This document shows positions 25,101-36,641 of a DNA stretch of 64,000 nt, piece after piece; positions within the stretch are counted from its first letter, which is position 1, and every line of letters starts with the position of its first letter. The DNA comes from Varroa destructor (taxonomy: Eukaryota > Arthropoda > Arachnida > Mesostigmata > Varroidae). The DNA is taken from contig NW_019211454.1 of NCBI RefSeq assembly GCF_002443255.2, positions 6,024,690 to 6,088,689 of the forward strand, in the 5' to 3' direction. The position numbers and the translations under genes are program-made. Below the pieces are notes generated by a model, which was not told the origin of the DNA, made no database searches, and saw only the letters and a program-made list of their open reading frames with translations.

Positions 25101-25869
25101 GAGATGGTTGGCCCGCAACAGGAAACGAAGTATGCTTATGCCTAGACACCACAACGTATCCTTAAGATTATCAGGCAAATACGTTACCCACAAAGCTACC
25201 ATCAAGACAGACTAGAATATGCCTAATAAATCTGATCACAAGTTCACGAGATATTTGCTAGCATAAGCTCACTTTCGTTTTTCTGTTCCGCTTTATATGG
25301 ATTACGCAGAAATCGAGCAGGAACTTTTGCATAATCCATCGACGCCTGATCACCATTGCTATAGATGAAAAACTAACCCGCCCTAAGTAAATTATTGCCG
25401 GATCCAGTATCTTATCCTGAGGCGAGACGAACTCTGCATGGAACCCTTCGCTGCAGAGTGATTATTTTCGTTACTGGTATATGGTTCGTTACGCTCGTTA
25501 GCTCTATGATGAGTTTATTTCATTTGCAAATAAACTTCTACTACTGATTTTGCTGCTTTACAGATTGTGGGCGATCGCTATCGGCTAAGATTATCGCTTA
25601 GAGATTGAAGAGGGAGCAAGGCTTCGCTCTGACTGGACAATTAATGTAAGACAACTGCAATGGCATAACAGGATGGCTCAATATCAGTAACGAAATAACT
25701 ACAACTGAAATAATCTAGTAACTGTTCGGAAGTTTATACTAAATGTATGTGCAGCAGCAGCAGCATGCCGCTGTACACGATTAGGAGCTTCCACTTCGAA
25801 TAACTGTGTCTGTACAAGTAATCTCCAACTCGGCGGAAACGTACTGCTCTAGACGTCAGTTATACTTAA
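22189..25869. other. No gene recognised
   Basis: Two acceptor-like sites stand out: TTTTTTTTTTGTTTGACAG (AG 24068-24069), followed by about 46 open codons to TGA at 24209, and TTTTTTTTTATCAG (AG 24579-24580), followed by open codons in two phases. Neither product is recognisable. A 9-bp perfect hairpin (AGTTTATTT / AAATAAACT, loop CATTTGC) lies at 25512-25536; it lacks the histone stem-loop consensus. Confidence 0.45.
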
Positions 25870-26283
25870 GTGCCTCATAGCGGTAAAGACTCACGAGCGT
25901 CGGCCAAACCAGGAAAAGCCAAAGATTTGAAGATGACGGATAAAAAAACAGTAGCTGAAATATGGCAATCACCAATGCGAACCTCAACGGCAGCAAGACT
26001 TGCCCGTTTCACTCCAACAAAACCATACTTCTTCTACAACTGCCCATTTATACAAGCGCTGCTAGGTTGTCAAGAACGTCGTAGCGGTATGGAAGCTTTG
26101 CCTATTGCGATACCGCCATCGATAGGACTTAAACCACTAAGTCAGCTAAGCTGTAATCCAGCGGAAACAGTCGGACAGATGCGGTGCAGTGCGATGGGCG
26201 CACAGGACAGTGGGGGCGATGATGACGGCAGGTTGAGTAGCATTGAAAACTTCGCTGGACGCCTAAGTGGCACAGGCTTATAG
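25870..26283 (+). CDS. 137-residue open frame, unrecognised
   Basis: The frame follows a TAA at 25867 and opens at GTG; the first ATG is 25933 (MTDKKTVAEIWQSP), giving about 116 residues. The N-terminal part is Lys/Ala-rich and hydrophilic, the middle has NCPFIQALLGCQERRSG with two Cys, and the end is Gly/Asp-rich (AQDSGGDDDGRLSS). No hydrophobic helix and no known domain is visible. The antisense strand is also open for 90 codons over 26129-26417 but is Ala/Thr/Val low-complexity. No splice site or promoter was found. It could be an exon, but one frame of this size is expected by chance in the window. Confidence 0.2.
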   Translation: MPHSGKDSRASAKPGKAKDLKMTDKKTVAEIWQSPMRTSTAARLARFTPTKPYFFYNCPFIQALLGCQERRSGMEALPIAIPPSIGLKPLSQLSCNPAETVGQMRCSAMGAQDSGGDDDGRLSSIENFAGRLSGTGL

Positions 26284-28472
26284 CTACTATGCGATTGGTC
26301 GCATACGTAGCTTCCGTCGCCACTGCTGTTATCGATGTGACTCCTACAGTAGCTATAGCTGCTGCTACGACAGCAATACAGGATACAGGTTCTCTCTTTG
26401 GGGGGCCGCTCAACCATGGTTGCTAATCCTTGTCCTCAAAAGAACGGTACCAAGGCGTCACCCCCACCGGGTTCGCGCCTTTCCTCGTAGGAACCCCTTT
26501 TATGTGCAAAAAAAAAGACGATAGTTATATCTCTGCTTACTTTTGAACCATGGACTGAGACACATCAGCGCAGCTACACTTAGTACCTGTATAAAAATAT
26601 ATATGTTTATACAGAATGGAGAGATATTCACTTAATAGATGCGGGATTCATGAAGTACGCGACTCCAATGCAAATGCTAATAAATAATATAATTTTGACG
26701 CAAATGAATTCTGAACAGTCGGCACTGTACATAAAGCCTTGGAATAGCTCCTCCTATCATCAATGTTTTTGTTCGGACGACTCCATGCTGGGTGACATTT
26801 GCTGCATGATATCACCTTGGCCCCTCTCAACTGCCACAGTTCTCTTGGTCTTGAAGCCGTAGACCCTCAGACGATCTTTCGTCCCCTCAGTCCCGGATAA
26901 CGACATATGGGCCTGCACGCTTCAGTTTGCTCTGCCGCCTCGAACGATGTGAAGGCCTGTGAGGCGACAGGGCAACTTAGCCACAGAAGGCATGCGGAAG
27001 GTTATTCGACATACGATGCTCCATCGGCAGAGGCACAGATGTGTGTGAGTACGCGAGAGAACACAACGGACCTGCGGGACTTACGCGACGCCTTTTCATT
27101 AGCATAGATATGAACGACGAGTAAGACTCTGTTCCTTGAGCGTGTAGTGGGTGGCCTCGCTACGGGGAACAGCGGCTCCCCCTGTCTGCCCGCGCTTTAG
27201 CGGTACTAGCGCAAGCCGTACAAGCCTCCTTACAAGTAATTGTATTTTATATTATAGCTGAAAGCGCGCCAACGAACGATCGAAAAGCCAGTTCGCTAAG
27301 TACAATGCGTACATATTTATATATTGCTTGTCCAAGATCGGTCATCTTCCTAAAACGTCCCTATCGGAATGGAGCTTCTAGTAGAACGTCCTTCTAACGT
27401 TTACAGGCTTTCGTAGATGTTATAGGACTCGGTCTAGCTTTTCCCTTCCGGGGATTCTAGATAACCGTCGATATCGAACACTTACGGTATGGCCAGCGTC
27501 TGCGTTTGTTTCGAACCCTGTGTTGGTAAGCAAGTTGTGCCGACTTGGCTGGCGCCTACCGTCACACGGAACATGAAATACACACACATACATGCGGATA
27601 CGCACCCAGTACAGAATCATATTGAATGATAACGAACAAAAGCTTTTCTTACGACCCTATATCGGTTGTAAAAGAATTGCGGCAGACCCAGTAGATCTGT
27701 GGTATACTGCATTTGCTACGGCTTAGGCTGATCTTAGTTTGCGCTACTGAAATTTATACTTGATATAGAGAAAAGAATATTGGCATACAGAGCGAACATA
27801 CATAGCTATGTGCGTAGATATCTAGCTCCCAGGATGGTATACGGTATTACTGTGCTTTACCAACATGTATAACCTGGTATCGGTTACCATTAACAGCAAG
27901 GGATGAAGACAGGCGAGCTGCCGCTGGTAGCAAGCATTGCTTTCTACGGTTCCGCAGTGCTAAAGGTCTAGGTGGTACGCACGGTGTTTGGTACCAAGGC
28001 AATCAATAAAGCACTTCTCTATGGGCCAGTGTAAGATCGGCTTGTATTGTCGTAAAGAATATGGATCGATAAAGTGGCGAAACGGTGTGACGATCCAAAA
28101 GTATCGGGGTTGCAACTAAGAACAAAGCAAAGTATAGGGCACCTACAGGTAATGCGTATCTGCATACGTTGACATACATCGTAGTTCACGTCGCCTAGAT
28201 ACTGATAATACTTCGTCTCGTGCTCTGAATGAGCCTCCTGATGAAGCGCCTGACGGCGATACCAGACGTAAAACTCGAAACATAGAGAAATACTAACAAG
28301 GCAAATTTGACGAAATTTATACCAGTGGATGGATATTTATCATATATACGTATATGGGAGAAGGAGTATATATAGTAAAGTACACAGATATGAAAGGTGA
28401 ACTACGGGAGCCAAAGGATTTTGGTATTATTCTGAAAGGACACTCAGGGAAAGGTATAGGGACTGGGGGAAG
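26284..28472. other. No gene recognised; flank of a retroelement relic
   Basis: The stretch contains the palindrome CAACCATGGTTG (26411-26422) and a 66-codon ATG frame at 26907-27107 without motif. The last kilobase before the pol relic would be expected to hold LTR, primer-binding site and gag. I looked for a tRNA-complementary TGG site, a zinc knuckle and a copy of any downstream sequence, and found none I could trust. Confidence 0.4.
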
Positions 28473-28679
28473 ATGGAAGATGCGTTCAACTGTGGGGCAA
28501 CGGAAGCGGAGGGCGACAGAATAGGATTGATTCTCGAAAGGGACATGCTGGGCAAACTTGATATAAAGGTGGGATGCACACTATACAGATGCGCAGTAAA
28601 TATAGTTAAAAGGTCCGATCGGCTTCAGGGAAATTGGAGTGTGTCAAAGACTACGATCATGGAAAGGGTGAAAAAATTG

Positions 28680-29300
28680 GAGATACCAGTACAACAGAGT
28701 GAGAGACGAAGTAAAAGATAATTAAATAAGCAGCTTGAATTGGGAATCATAAAAGTAACTAAGGAGTCAGAGTTGGTGCCAGCCATGGTTGTGGCAACTA
28801 GGATGGACAGAAGACTGTGAGCATGCGTAAACTTATGTAGAGCTAGTCAAGCTCCCGTTGCCTGAAGGTTTTTGCCGCCACACCTAGATGATATACTGAT
28901 AGAACTTGAAGGGGCAAAATGGTTTTCAAAAGGAGAAGACGTCGGTTTCTTATTAAGTGGAGCTGGCAGAAGGGTTATACGATTCCATGGCACTTATTAC
29001 ACTCTGGGGCTATCTCAGCTTAGTAGGACTACTTTGTTATAAGCGGGCACGTTCTGGGTTAGCGCTGGTGCCAGCCCCATTTCGGAAACTAATAAAACAT
29101 TTTTCGCTGAGCCTAGAGACAGTAGTAATATATTTCGACAATGTATTGGTGTTTGTCGAATATAAAAAAAACAGAATGATAAGTGGCTGCACAGCGTGTA
29201 AAAATAAACCCAGCAATCGCATATTACACTGAATAGGAAAGGCGTTACAAAATCGAATAAAATAGAATTTGTGGATTTCGGGCTTGAACTAGATTTCGAC
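28680..29300 (+). pseudogene. Ty3/gypsy reverse transcriptase, broken
   Basis: Landmarks run in order. QSERRSKR, stop, LNKQLELGIIKVTKESEL is the RT entry region (family pattern: basic stretch, then KLLELGIIxxSxSE). At 28875-28931 PPHLDDILIELEGAKWFSK matches the PxxDDxLxxLxGAKWFSKLD block, but the catalytic Asp expected after the SK is replaced by a GED sequence. In the +1 frame SGLALVPAPF corresponds to the FGLxxAPxxF block. At 29131-29142 YFDN stands where the YxDD active site should be, so its second Asp is changed, followed by VLVFVE. Frame 0 resumes at 29220 with HITLNRK and IEFVDFGLE, the region before RNase H. At least two frameshifts and five stops are visible. It cannot encode an active enzyme. 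Confidence 0.88.
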
Positions 29301-29317
29301 TAGATGGATCTGTATAC

Positions 29318-29913
29318 ATGTCACACCGATTCGCGATTGCAGTGATCGACTATTTTCGCACACGGGCGAAGATCGAGTTAGTGCCGAAAGTATCATCTAA
29401 CCGGATTATGGAGACGCTGCACAAACTCTTCTACAGAGAGGGCCTATGGGCAAAATCCCTATCGTCAACGAAATGCATTCACCAGTCAAGGATTTTGAAA
29501 ACAATTCACTGAGTCAGGAATAAAACGTAGACATAGCTCGGTTCATCACCCATAAGCTAAAGGGGATAGTAGGACGTTTCTATAGAACCTTAGGAAGATT
29601 TATGGCCACCGCATAACAACCGGACGGTCATCTCGCGAAACGTATTGTGGAAACGGTGGGATTTTATAATGTGATACCGCAGGCGACAACGTGCGTATCT
29701 CCAACAGAACTGTTACACGGTAGACAAATACACACCAGATTACGAGCAGTCGGCAACGAGTTTCCACAGGAACCCACCGAAGGAAAAACCGCAAAGAAGG
29801 AAGCAATGGCGACTGCACCGAAAGAAGAACTCGGAGAGTCACTGGGCGGTCAAAAATCCAAGTCTTCTAATTGGTTCGTGGGTGAGAGTAAAAACTACAA
29901 CATACAAAGGTGA
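29318..29913 (+). pseudogene. Ty3/gypsy integrase, broken
   Basis: Codons 29318-29512 give FAIAVIDYFRTRAKIELVP and then METLHKLFYREGL, matching the integrase core (pattern VVIDYFSKWxEVxP ... LFxREGLP). The next block, normally SDNGxQF with a catalytic Asp, is degraded here to SSTKC. The first catalytic Asp would lie upstream in the deleted part. After a frame change, 29647-29913 gives IPQATTCVSPTELLHGR, the typical ATTGxSPxELLxGRxxRT region near the end of the core, followed by a Lys/Glu-rich tail. The middle (29513-29646) is too decayed to read reliably. Confidence 0.85.
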
Positions 29914-31760
29914 ATGAAGGCATAATGCACCCACTCGAATAATAGGGATAAAAAGGAGATATACCTCAAAATTGGGGGAAAGTTCCGCGCGACATGAGAG
30001 TCCTTGGGCTCATCCTCCGGCAAGGGCCAAGTGATACCTAGGCAGGGACAGCAGGACCAGCAAAAGAGCAAGGAAGGATAGAACAAACAAAAGGAGGACC
30101 CGAATCAAATCACGAAGTTAGCGAGGATGACAAGATAGATGAAGGTTTCAATCAGAAAAGAATAGCTAGACCGTAGAAGAGAAAAACGACATAATGGCCA
30201 AAGCTACGTATGCGAATAGCTACGAAGGATTAAGAAGATCGAGTAAAGCGAGGACAATATTCGAACATTTCGGTGATATTTGTCCTGGAAAGGATTAAAT
30301 AATGAAGGGAAAGATATAGCATAGAGAATATCACATAAGTAGATAGGCCGGTGCGTACGAAAAAGTTGCCGCTAAGTAGCGCTGCAATAAATAGATATGA
30401 AAAGCAGTTTAAATAAACAGATCGTTTCTTCGACATCGAAATGATTATTTATCACATTAGGCAATAAGCAGGCACAGTCTACGTCGATTCTGCATATATT
30501 TAGTATTTATCTAGGCCAAATAAGAAAACGAATTGTTAGTACTTCGGCATTTGATTGAACGCTGCGCAGTTATCTAGTGATATCTAGGCTCTGCTCCAAA
30601 ATATTCATGAAGCGGCCTATATTGCATACATCCCAAAAAAGCTCACTCTACACTCATTAACTAGCTACACATCGACGGCCTCATCGATGCCGACGTCTTC
30701 AAAAACGAGTAAATGAGTCACATTGACTCATGAGTCACTTGAAGTAGCAATTTCTGCGGTGCCACGTTGAAACCGGACTACCTGACCTATTTGTTCTCTT
30801 AGACCCTCATACCAGACTCGTATAAGGACCAAAGGATTCGATGTCGCCTCGACTATATGAATTTCTTCTGATATCAACTAAAAATTAGCCTATAATATTG
30901 TACACACCATTATCATGTTTGCCAGGAGATAACTTCCGACCCTACGATGGTTGGCACTGCTATGCAGTCCATTAACGCACAAATTACATTGGCTATGGAG
31001 ACCAATATATTGTACAATAAATCACACGCAATGTACTCCGCATTAAGCAAAGACAACTACTTCAGTATTATCCCTCATACCCATATTTCTAGGCGCACCT
31101 CACCTCTCTACTCAGGATAAAAACTGCGAAATCTGCAAGTGTACAGAATCACTAAGGATTGCGATGCATAAGATATCGCCACCGGCACCGCCACCACTAG
31201 GGGACAACAAAACCGTACCTGGATACGGTTTAAGGAAAGGGGCCTACCTGCTTAGAAGGGCCTGCGAGCGTGATAGGTCCAACGCTTTTGCCTGCAACTC
31301 ATGGTTGCGAAAGTGAATGTCGCTCATCACGGAAATGGTCTGAGAATGAATGGCACAAATGGTAATAGAAGTAACGCAAAATTCAGTGGCATTACGACAT
31401 AACGACAGTTCGGGTTCCAAAATCGAAAATCCGTGTGATTATTTATGTCTGGAACTCTAAAACTATAGCGCACTTACTGGTTCATTATTACTGTAAAGTT
31501 AAAAGGATCTTGTATTCGGCCTATTCCAAAGCGGTTCTGTTAAACGAGGAGTAGGTTTTTTTCTATAAAGCTCTGATTTTGCTCTATATCGTTCTCACAT
31601 ATTTTTCACATTATTCATGTACATGTAAAATACATATAATGATACACAGTTAATGTGCATAGTATATTCATCACACATTAAAAACTAAATATCTAAGTTT
31701 GTTAGCTGATACATGAAGGGGGTTTGGCTCTACTGTCAAGACTGGTATCCATAGCATTTC
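29914..31760. other. Downstream flank of the retroelement relic, no gene recognised
   Basis: 29930-30250 is purine-rich and may be the tail of the element. No TG...CA-bounded direct repeat matching the upstream flank was found. A weak inverted pair (AGGACAATATT versus ATATTTGTCCT) lies at about 30253-30286. Confidence 0.4.
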
Positions 31761-32180
31761 ATGAAGTGTCTAACACAAATGCAACTCTGTTGGGTTATAT
31801 GGGATCCCTGCTTTTCATACGCCAGGTTTGCACTCACTCTGACCTTTTTCCAATGCGATGATTTTGTTTTTATAATTGCCATAATAGAGGTAGCTGATTT
31901 AGAAAGAAAATGGCAGTTATGTTTATACCTAATAAATATCGACTGTGTCAACAAAGAAAGGGCAGCCTTATTGAACGAAACTACACTGAATATTCAATGT
32001 TATCTTTTCGTTGTTGTGCAATACGTACATCAGATCACTAAAATGCCGTTTGAATCCACTAAGAGCGGATGTGCAGTAGACCCATATAGGAAAAATGTGC
32101 ATCTTTCGCCTGAGACCGAGGGGCTAACAGGCTCAATGCTAAAAGTCTATATCGGATTTGCCTTAGTAGATCAGACTTAA
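31761..32180 (+). CDS. 139-codon ATG frame, unrecognised
   Basis: The longest frame that itself opens with ATG. It begins MKCLTQMQLCWVIWD, has a hydrophobic segment FVFIIAIIEV at about residues 36-45 and another at FVVVQYV, and ends hydrophilic (KNVHLSPETEGLTGS). Cys content is high (seven or so). No domain is recognised, the start context is not special, and no splice or promoter signal was found. Its length is about what chance would give once in the window. Confidence 0.15.
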   Translation: MKCLTQMQLCWVIWDPCFSYARFALTLTFFQCDDFVFIIAIIEVADLERKWQLCLYLINIDCVNKERAALLNETTLNIQCYLFVVVQYVHQITKMPFESTKSGCAVDPYRKNVHLSPETEGLTGSMLKVYIGFALVDQT

Positions 32181-33067
32181 AGAAACTAAAACGCATCGCG
32201 CGTACAAATACGGGGGCTACTAATTGTTCTTCACTTACCTGATGGCTCTCGTCTCTGACACTTCGCCCGAGTTAAGATGCAGTGAAGCTGAATTTGCTGC
32301 ACTACGCTACACAGTTTGGTACAAGCCTTCAATTTGCAAGTGAATTGCTCACTCGTGAACTTTGACCAGCTTTCAGGGTGGCTTTATAAACGAAACTATA
32401 GCTTGCAATGGTGCACATTATGGTAACTACAGGATGAAGGCATTAGTTTCCCATATAGTTTCAATCTGTATATGCCTCGAGGGAAAAACAGACCGTAGAC
32501 ATCTTCCTGGTTCGGAAAACCATAATTATCCCAGTGTTAGTCGTTTAACAAGCGAATAATTTACAAACGCATTATGCGATATAGGCGTACGATAGGAGAA
32601 TAGAACGGTGTAAATTGGACGTGGTAGATTTTTGTAAAATGATTGATTTTGCTAAAAATAATCGCTTGTGTTTTTACCTGTCTTATACATGGATGAGTCT
32701 TATATTTTACTCGTAGATTAACCCAGCAATGTTGGCATCAGCAACATCCGGAAATGCAGCATCCAAACAATTTTCAAAAAGGCGACCTGCTGATAGGATA
32801 GCCCCGGAACGGTCCTAATAAACGTCATATTTGTTGTCGTCCGAAACGTTTCCGATTCTACGGCAAGTACAACTTTTGCGCATAATTCCAATTCTTTCTT
32901 TTTTTTTGTCAACGTTTAGCGGTGATGCCCTCCGAAAATTCCTACGTTACTATTTCCCAGTTGACGTTCCGCGTTCATCGTCGTCTGTACATGTGACGTT
33001 TCGTCCGCAAAAATACACTCGACTAGCTGAAGTGTTCTCTCTCTCTTTTTTTTTTTTCTCTCTGTAG
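32181..33067. other. No gene recognised; ends in a strong pyrimidine tract
   Basis: The last 30 bases (about 33038-33067) are CT repeats plus T-runs ending CTCTCTGTAG, a textbook-like splice acceptor. The upstream 78-codon frame (32831-33067) is unrecognised. Confidence 0.5.
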
Positions 33068-33163
33068 ATGCACAACAGTGTGCGCGTGTGTGATAATCTG
33101 TACACTAAGGGAAAACCAGCAACTCTCGATTATGACTTGAAACAAAGACCTGTGAAGCGATGA
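33068..33163 (+). CDS. Possible short last exon, unrecognised
   Basis: Directly after the strong acceptor-like tract the sequence reads ATG CAC AAC AGT and stays open for 31 codons to TGA (ends YDLKQRPVKR). The acceptor is good but the open stretch is short, so this is a weak suggestion. Confidence 0.12.
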   Translation: MHNSVRVCDNLYTKGKPATLDYDLKQRPVKR

Positions 33164-35147
33164 CCTAGTAGAGAGAAATGGTATTTTCTACCCACTCAAC
33201 TGAAATTGCATCATTTCATTCAATTTGGTTTAAATGACGATGGTCACCAGCGAAAAAAATGTCATTTAACTAAATTACCTTTAGAGCACCCAAACCCATT
33301 TCTGGCCCAGTAGAAATTTTCGTAGAACTCATACGATCTCCGGATTGCAAACAATTGTTACTGAGCCAATGCTTTACACTTTAATATACACTTTGGCTAT
33401 TACTTACGAGAAGCTTTTGGGATATCTTAGGACATATTTTGGAATGCTTTCATCCATTACTTTCGGTACTAAGAAGATAAGCAGATCTTTATAGGACAAA
33501 GCAGCCAATTTGTAATAATGAAGGCAGAAGCTCGTTTTTGGGATTCGAGAAGCCATACAAAGCTCATTTTACACAATATTTTCTTGGTTACTCGAAATCG
33601 CCGATTTGCTGCATAACGACCGAGTGCGAGGCTTCCAGAGAAGCAGAAACGGGTCGCTATACGTTAAGCGACAATAACCCGACAGGATATCCGCTGTACA
33701 GACTCCAGAACAAAATAACTAAAATGGTGCGAAAAACCAATCCTACTCACAATCCTGCTCCTTGGATTTAAGATTACGAAAAATCTAGTAAAAGTCGACT
33801 TTCGGGTGGGGTGGTGTGCTATACGCCTCTTAGCAGGTCAACTCGCTCGCTCACTCATACGTTAAGGATGGATTTAGGAAGTTCCAGTCAAAGGCTTCCG
33901 ATAGTCCATACATGTATCCGTTTATGATCGTACTATGCGTGATTAAGCAGGGAGTTCCATATTTCAACACTACCACATCCACTTGTTCATTGTGCCTGTT
34001 CATGCACGTTTCGATGCGGTCCAATGAAAACCTAACTACTGAATTGACGACATGGAACACAGGATCGAAGCGAATGGAATGATGTTAAATAAACAGGCAA
34101 ATATCTCTGTCGTCACATGTAAACAACTTCGCCTCGATGAACGTTCTTATTCAGATTCAGTTTATAGACAGTGACATTGTATTCCAATTTATCCCGTACG
34201 CGCCCCCTAGTGACAATCCACGAGCAGCAATAAGGGTTAGCACTAACTTTATGTATACCCACACCTCAAAACGTTGGCATTAGAGAGAACTATAGTCCAT
34301 CATAGCGCAGTCGAATACTGGCAAAGCCCACCAGAGATACCTTGGAACGTCTGACCAGCAGTCGTCTAACTGCCAATGATATCGTGGCCGACAGATGTCG
34401 CTATGGGCACTGGGTTGTTCCAGTCTGGCCGTTATTCGTTGGATACGAAGTATCACGGCAAACAGCGGTGTACGTGGAGGAGAAATGGTCTTTTTGGCAG
34501 TGTTTCACCCGCGAATGATGCGAGACCTTGTACGAAACCAAGATGTCTTTATTTCTTAAAGAGGGCAAGAGTGGACTGACATCAACCACCGACATGTGAG
34601 ATCTAGCAACAATTAACTGATAAAAATGATAAGAACACTGTTCACATAAATTTTAACTCAACGAAACACAAGATAAACATAAGGAATGCTTCCAAAGTTC
34701 CATGTGATGGTTGATCACATATCGGTGAGTCTCATATTAGTCGCGTACAGCTTTGTTTTAAGAAAAATGAAGTAAATTTTCTACATAACATTTTTTTCAT
34801 TTTTGCAATAGCTTCTACCTATCTGACTGAGTATTACCCCCCCCCCCCCCTTTAACGTAATTAGATTGAATTGAATATATATTGAAGAATTAATGTGTTC
34901 TGGATAATAGCAACCTTATGCTAGACTATTAGTAACAAAACTTACTTGAGTAATTAGACATCATCAAAGAGTAAATCTGCATCCTAAGCTTACTGCCGCA
35001 TAAAGCTTGTGCGGGGAGCGTGGAGCACTAATTCAAAAGGTTGTTGTTTTTCAACCTTCACCCGTTCTATCCTAAACGTTCTTTTATTATTTTATGAGTG
35101 ACCGAAGGTACATTGATTCTATACACTCTATAAAGGTGCCTGGAGCT
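33164..35147. other. No gene recognised
   Basis: A 77-codon frame at 33538-33771 (ends RKTNPTHNPAPWI) has a fairly protein-like mix but no signal or motif. A run of 14 C lies at 34837-34850. Confidence 0.45.
34837..34850. repeat. Run of 14 C
   Basis: Fourteen consecutive C between GTATTA and TTTAACG; the minus strand is G4-capable. Confidence 0.85.
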
Positions 35148-35195
35148 GGGAAGCTCGTTCTGCGAGACTTGTAAGTCTTGCAGGACGAGCTTCCC
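35148..35195 (+). repeat. 23-bp foldback, fully paired as plus-strand RNA
   Basis: Arms 35148-35170 (GGGAAGCTCGTTCTGC...) and 35173-35195 (...GACGAGCTTCCC) are complementary at 21 of 23 positions. The other two are G-U pairs in the plus-strand RNA. Allowing a minimal TGTA loop, a 22-bp uninterrupted stem remains. The loop is too tight for a usual pre-miRNA, so a foldback repeat, a cruciform-forming palindrome or a structured transcript element are the main options. The pairing does not extend outward. Confidence 0.65.
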
Positions 35196-36590
35196 ATAGA
35201 TTCAGATAGAAGACGTTGTTAGTTGGACAAAGATGCCAAATATACAAGGAACGCCATAGGTAACCTTCGGAACTCAGAAAAGGGCCAAGCCAACCGTGAC
35301 GAAAAATCTGAACTAGTAGCCTAACTGCAGAAAGATATAATGGTGACTCGAACGGCATGAGATGGACTATGTCCATCTGTTCGGGAACGAGGTGGGAAAT
35401 TGGAGATCTTTAGGCTAGCAGCAGGCCTAGAAGGACATCACTCAACTTTTGTCTAGCATGTTGCGCGTAAGGCACGAAGTCGCAAAGGACGTCCTTGACA
35501 CGTGTGAGTCAAGGCTCCCCTCTGTGTGTTTCGAATCGAACAAAATCAATCGACATCGATTTGTTTAAACAATAACTGTATCCGCATACTGTTAAGCCAA
35601 ATATAAGGGAATCTATGTATTTATGACGCGCGGCGCTTTGAAATTTGCCTTTGTCATCAATATCATAATTAACGGTCACCCTTGACATCATAAACATAGA
35701 AATACCGGCATAGGATACAGACCGTTCAATTTCATGTCTGATCATCCTCCTCAAATATACCGCCTCAAAATAACATTTACAGTATCAGTCTAACTTAAAG
35801 TAGGGAACAATACATCCGCATGGGCCATATTAGCATGTTTTATTGCATTACCGGATAACACAATGTCAGCGTCCTCCAACATTTTCACATTAGTTCGCGT
35901 ATGTCAACAACTTGAATAATGAATCTAAATCGATCTGTCTAACAATCGTCGCCACCGGGGGCGAGGCTACTTTTTAGTGCTCCGAATGTCAAACATGGAA
36001 CCGCAGAAGAGCTGATGCGTACACTGGGACCTTTACGGACTAGGGCGAATCGAACATGCCGACTTTACCTTGTCTTGTTCAGTCAACAGGCTATTTATTT
36101 CCATTTTATCAACACTTGTTAATTAAATCGACGCAATGAAAAATCATTAAGGATAGCATACAGCTTAATATTAACCGTTTGCGTGGCTCGATAGACAGGA
36201 TTGGAAAGGTAATGAATTTATCTCTTGCTATACGTGTCGAGTTCGAAGAGCCGATGGATACAATTTTCTTTTTGAATTGCCCGCCTTTTATTGCGTGTTC
36301 GTTCCAGCTATTTCAGACAAAAAGGGGATGTACGCCAAACCTACGCTCGATTGCTGCAAACGAACCTGCGTCAAAATCTTTCTATTATGTTTTTTCAATG
36401 AGTTCTAATTTCTGCGTTTTCTGAGTTGGTAATACCAGTCCGCCTTCGCATAGTCCGAAGCCTGGCGGAAGCTCTGTCAAGTTACATTTATAGTCGCGTA
36501 AAACGCTAATTCGTGGATAACAAGAATAGGTTTATTACTATGTTTGTGCTAGGTTTGCAGCAACAAGTAGGTTTCGCAGAGTCCCTACCA
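35196..36590. other. No gene recognised
   Basis: Frames up to 82 codons without motif. A bulged hairpin (TCCGCC TTCG ... CGAA GCCT GGCGGA) lies at about 36439-36471. Confidence 0.45.
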
Positions 36591-36641
36591 AGTTTAAATC
36601 TTACTTATATTATATATATCTAGTTTAAATCTTACCTATAT
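36591..36641. repeat. 31-bp tandem duplication, partial second copy
   Basis: AGTTTAAATCTTACTTATAT at 36591-36610 recurs at 36622-36641 with one change (C for T). The 11-base spacer is TA-rich. The near identity suggests a recent local duplication. Confidence 0.8.

Larger units (their letters stand above)
28473..29913 (+). mobile_element. Decayed Ty3/gypsy (Metaviridae) pol relic
   Basis: Pieces of pol occur in the correct order: a possible protease tail, reverse transcriptase, then integrase core and integrase C-terminal part. They lie in all three plus-strand frames with several in-frame stops, so the copy is dead. RT ends near 29300 and integrase-like sequence begins near 29318, so RNase H and the zinc-binding start of integrase (normally several hundred residues) are missing. 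The protease suggestion rests on LILERDMLGKLDIKV at about 28527-28571, resembling the LLGRDxLxKL end of gypsy proteases, and is weak. No LTRs, primer-binding site or polypurine tract could be defined. Recognisable order and residues make the family call firm. Confidence 0.88.

Noticed and set aside
26129..26417. Two overlapping minus-strand frames antisense to 25870-26283.
   Set aside because: Ala/Thr/Val or Ser/Tyr low-complexity from GCT/AGC-type triplets; no motif, no good start.
27505..27520. TTCGAACCC resembling a minus-strand tRNA T-arm.
   Set aside because: No T-stem pairing, no D-arm and no anticodon arm at the right distance. No tRNA was found anywhere on either strand by eye.
28473..28721. 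82-codon frame as an independent gene.
   Set aside because: Its C-terminal residues continue, past a stop, into the RT entry region of the gypsy relic, so it is part of that element.
33538..33771. 77-codon frame ending RKTNPTHNPAPWI.
   Set aside because: Protein-like composition only; no start context, splice site or recognised motif, and well within chance length.
36439..36471. Bulged hairpin TCCGCC...GGCGGA.
   Set aside because: The stem is short and interrupted by an unpaired GCCT; several such structures are expected by chance.
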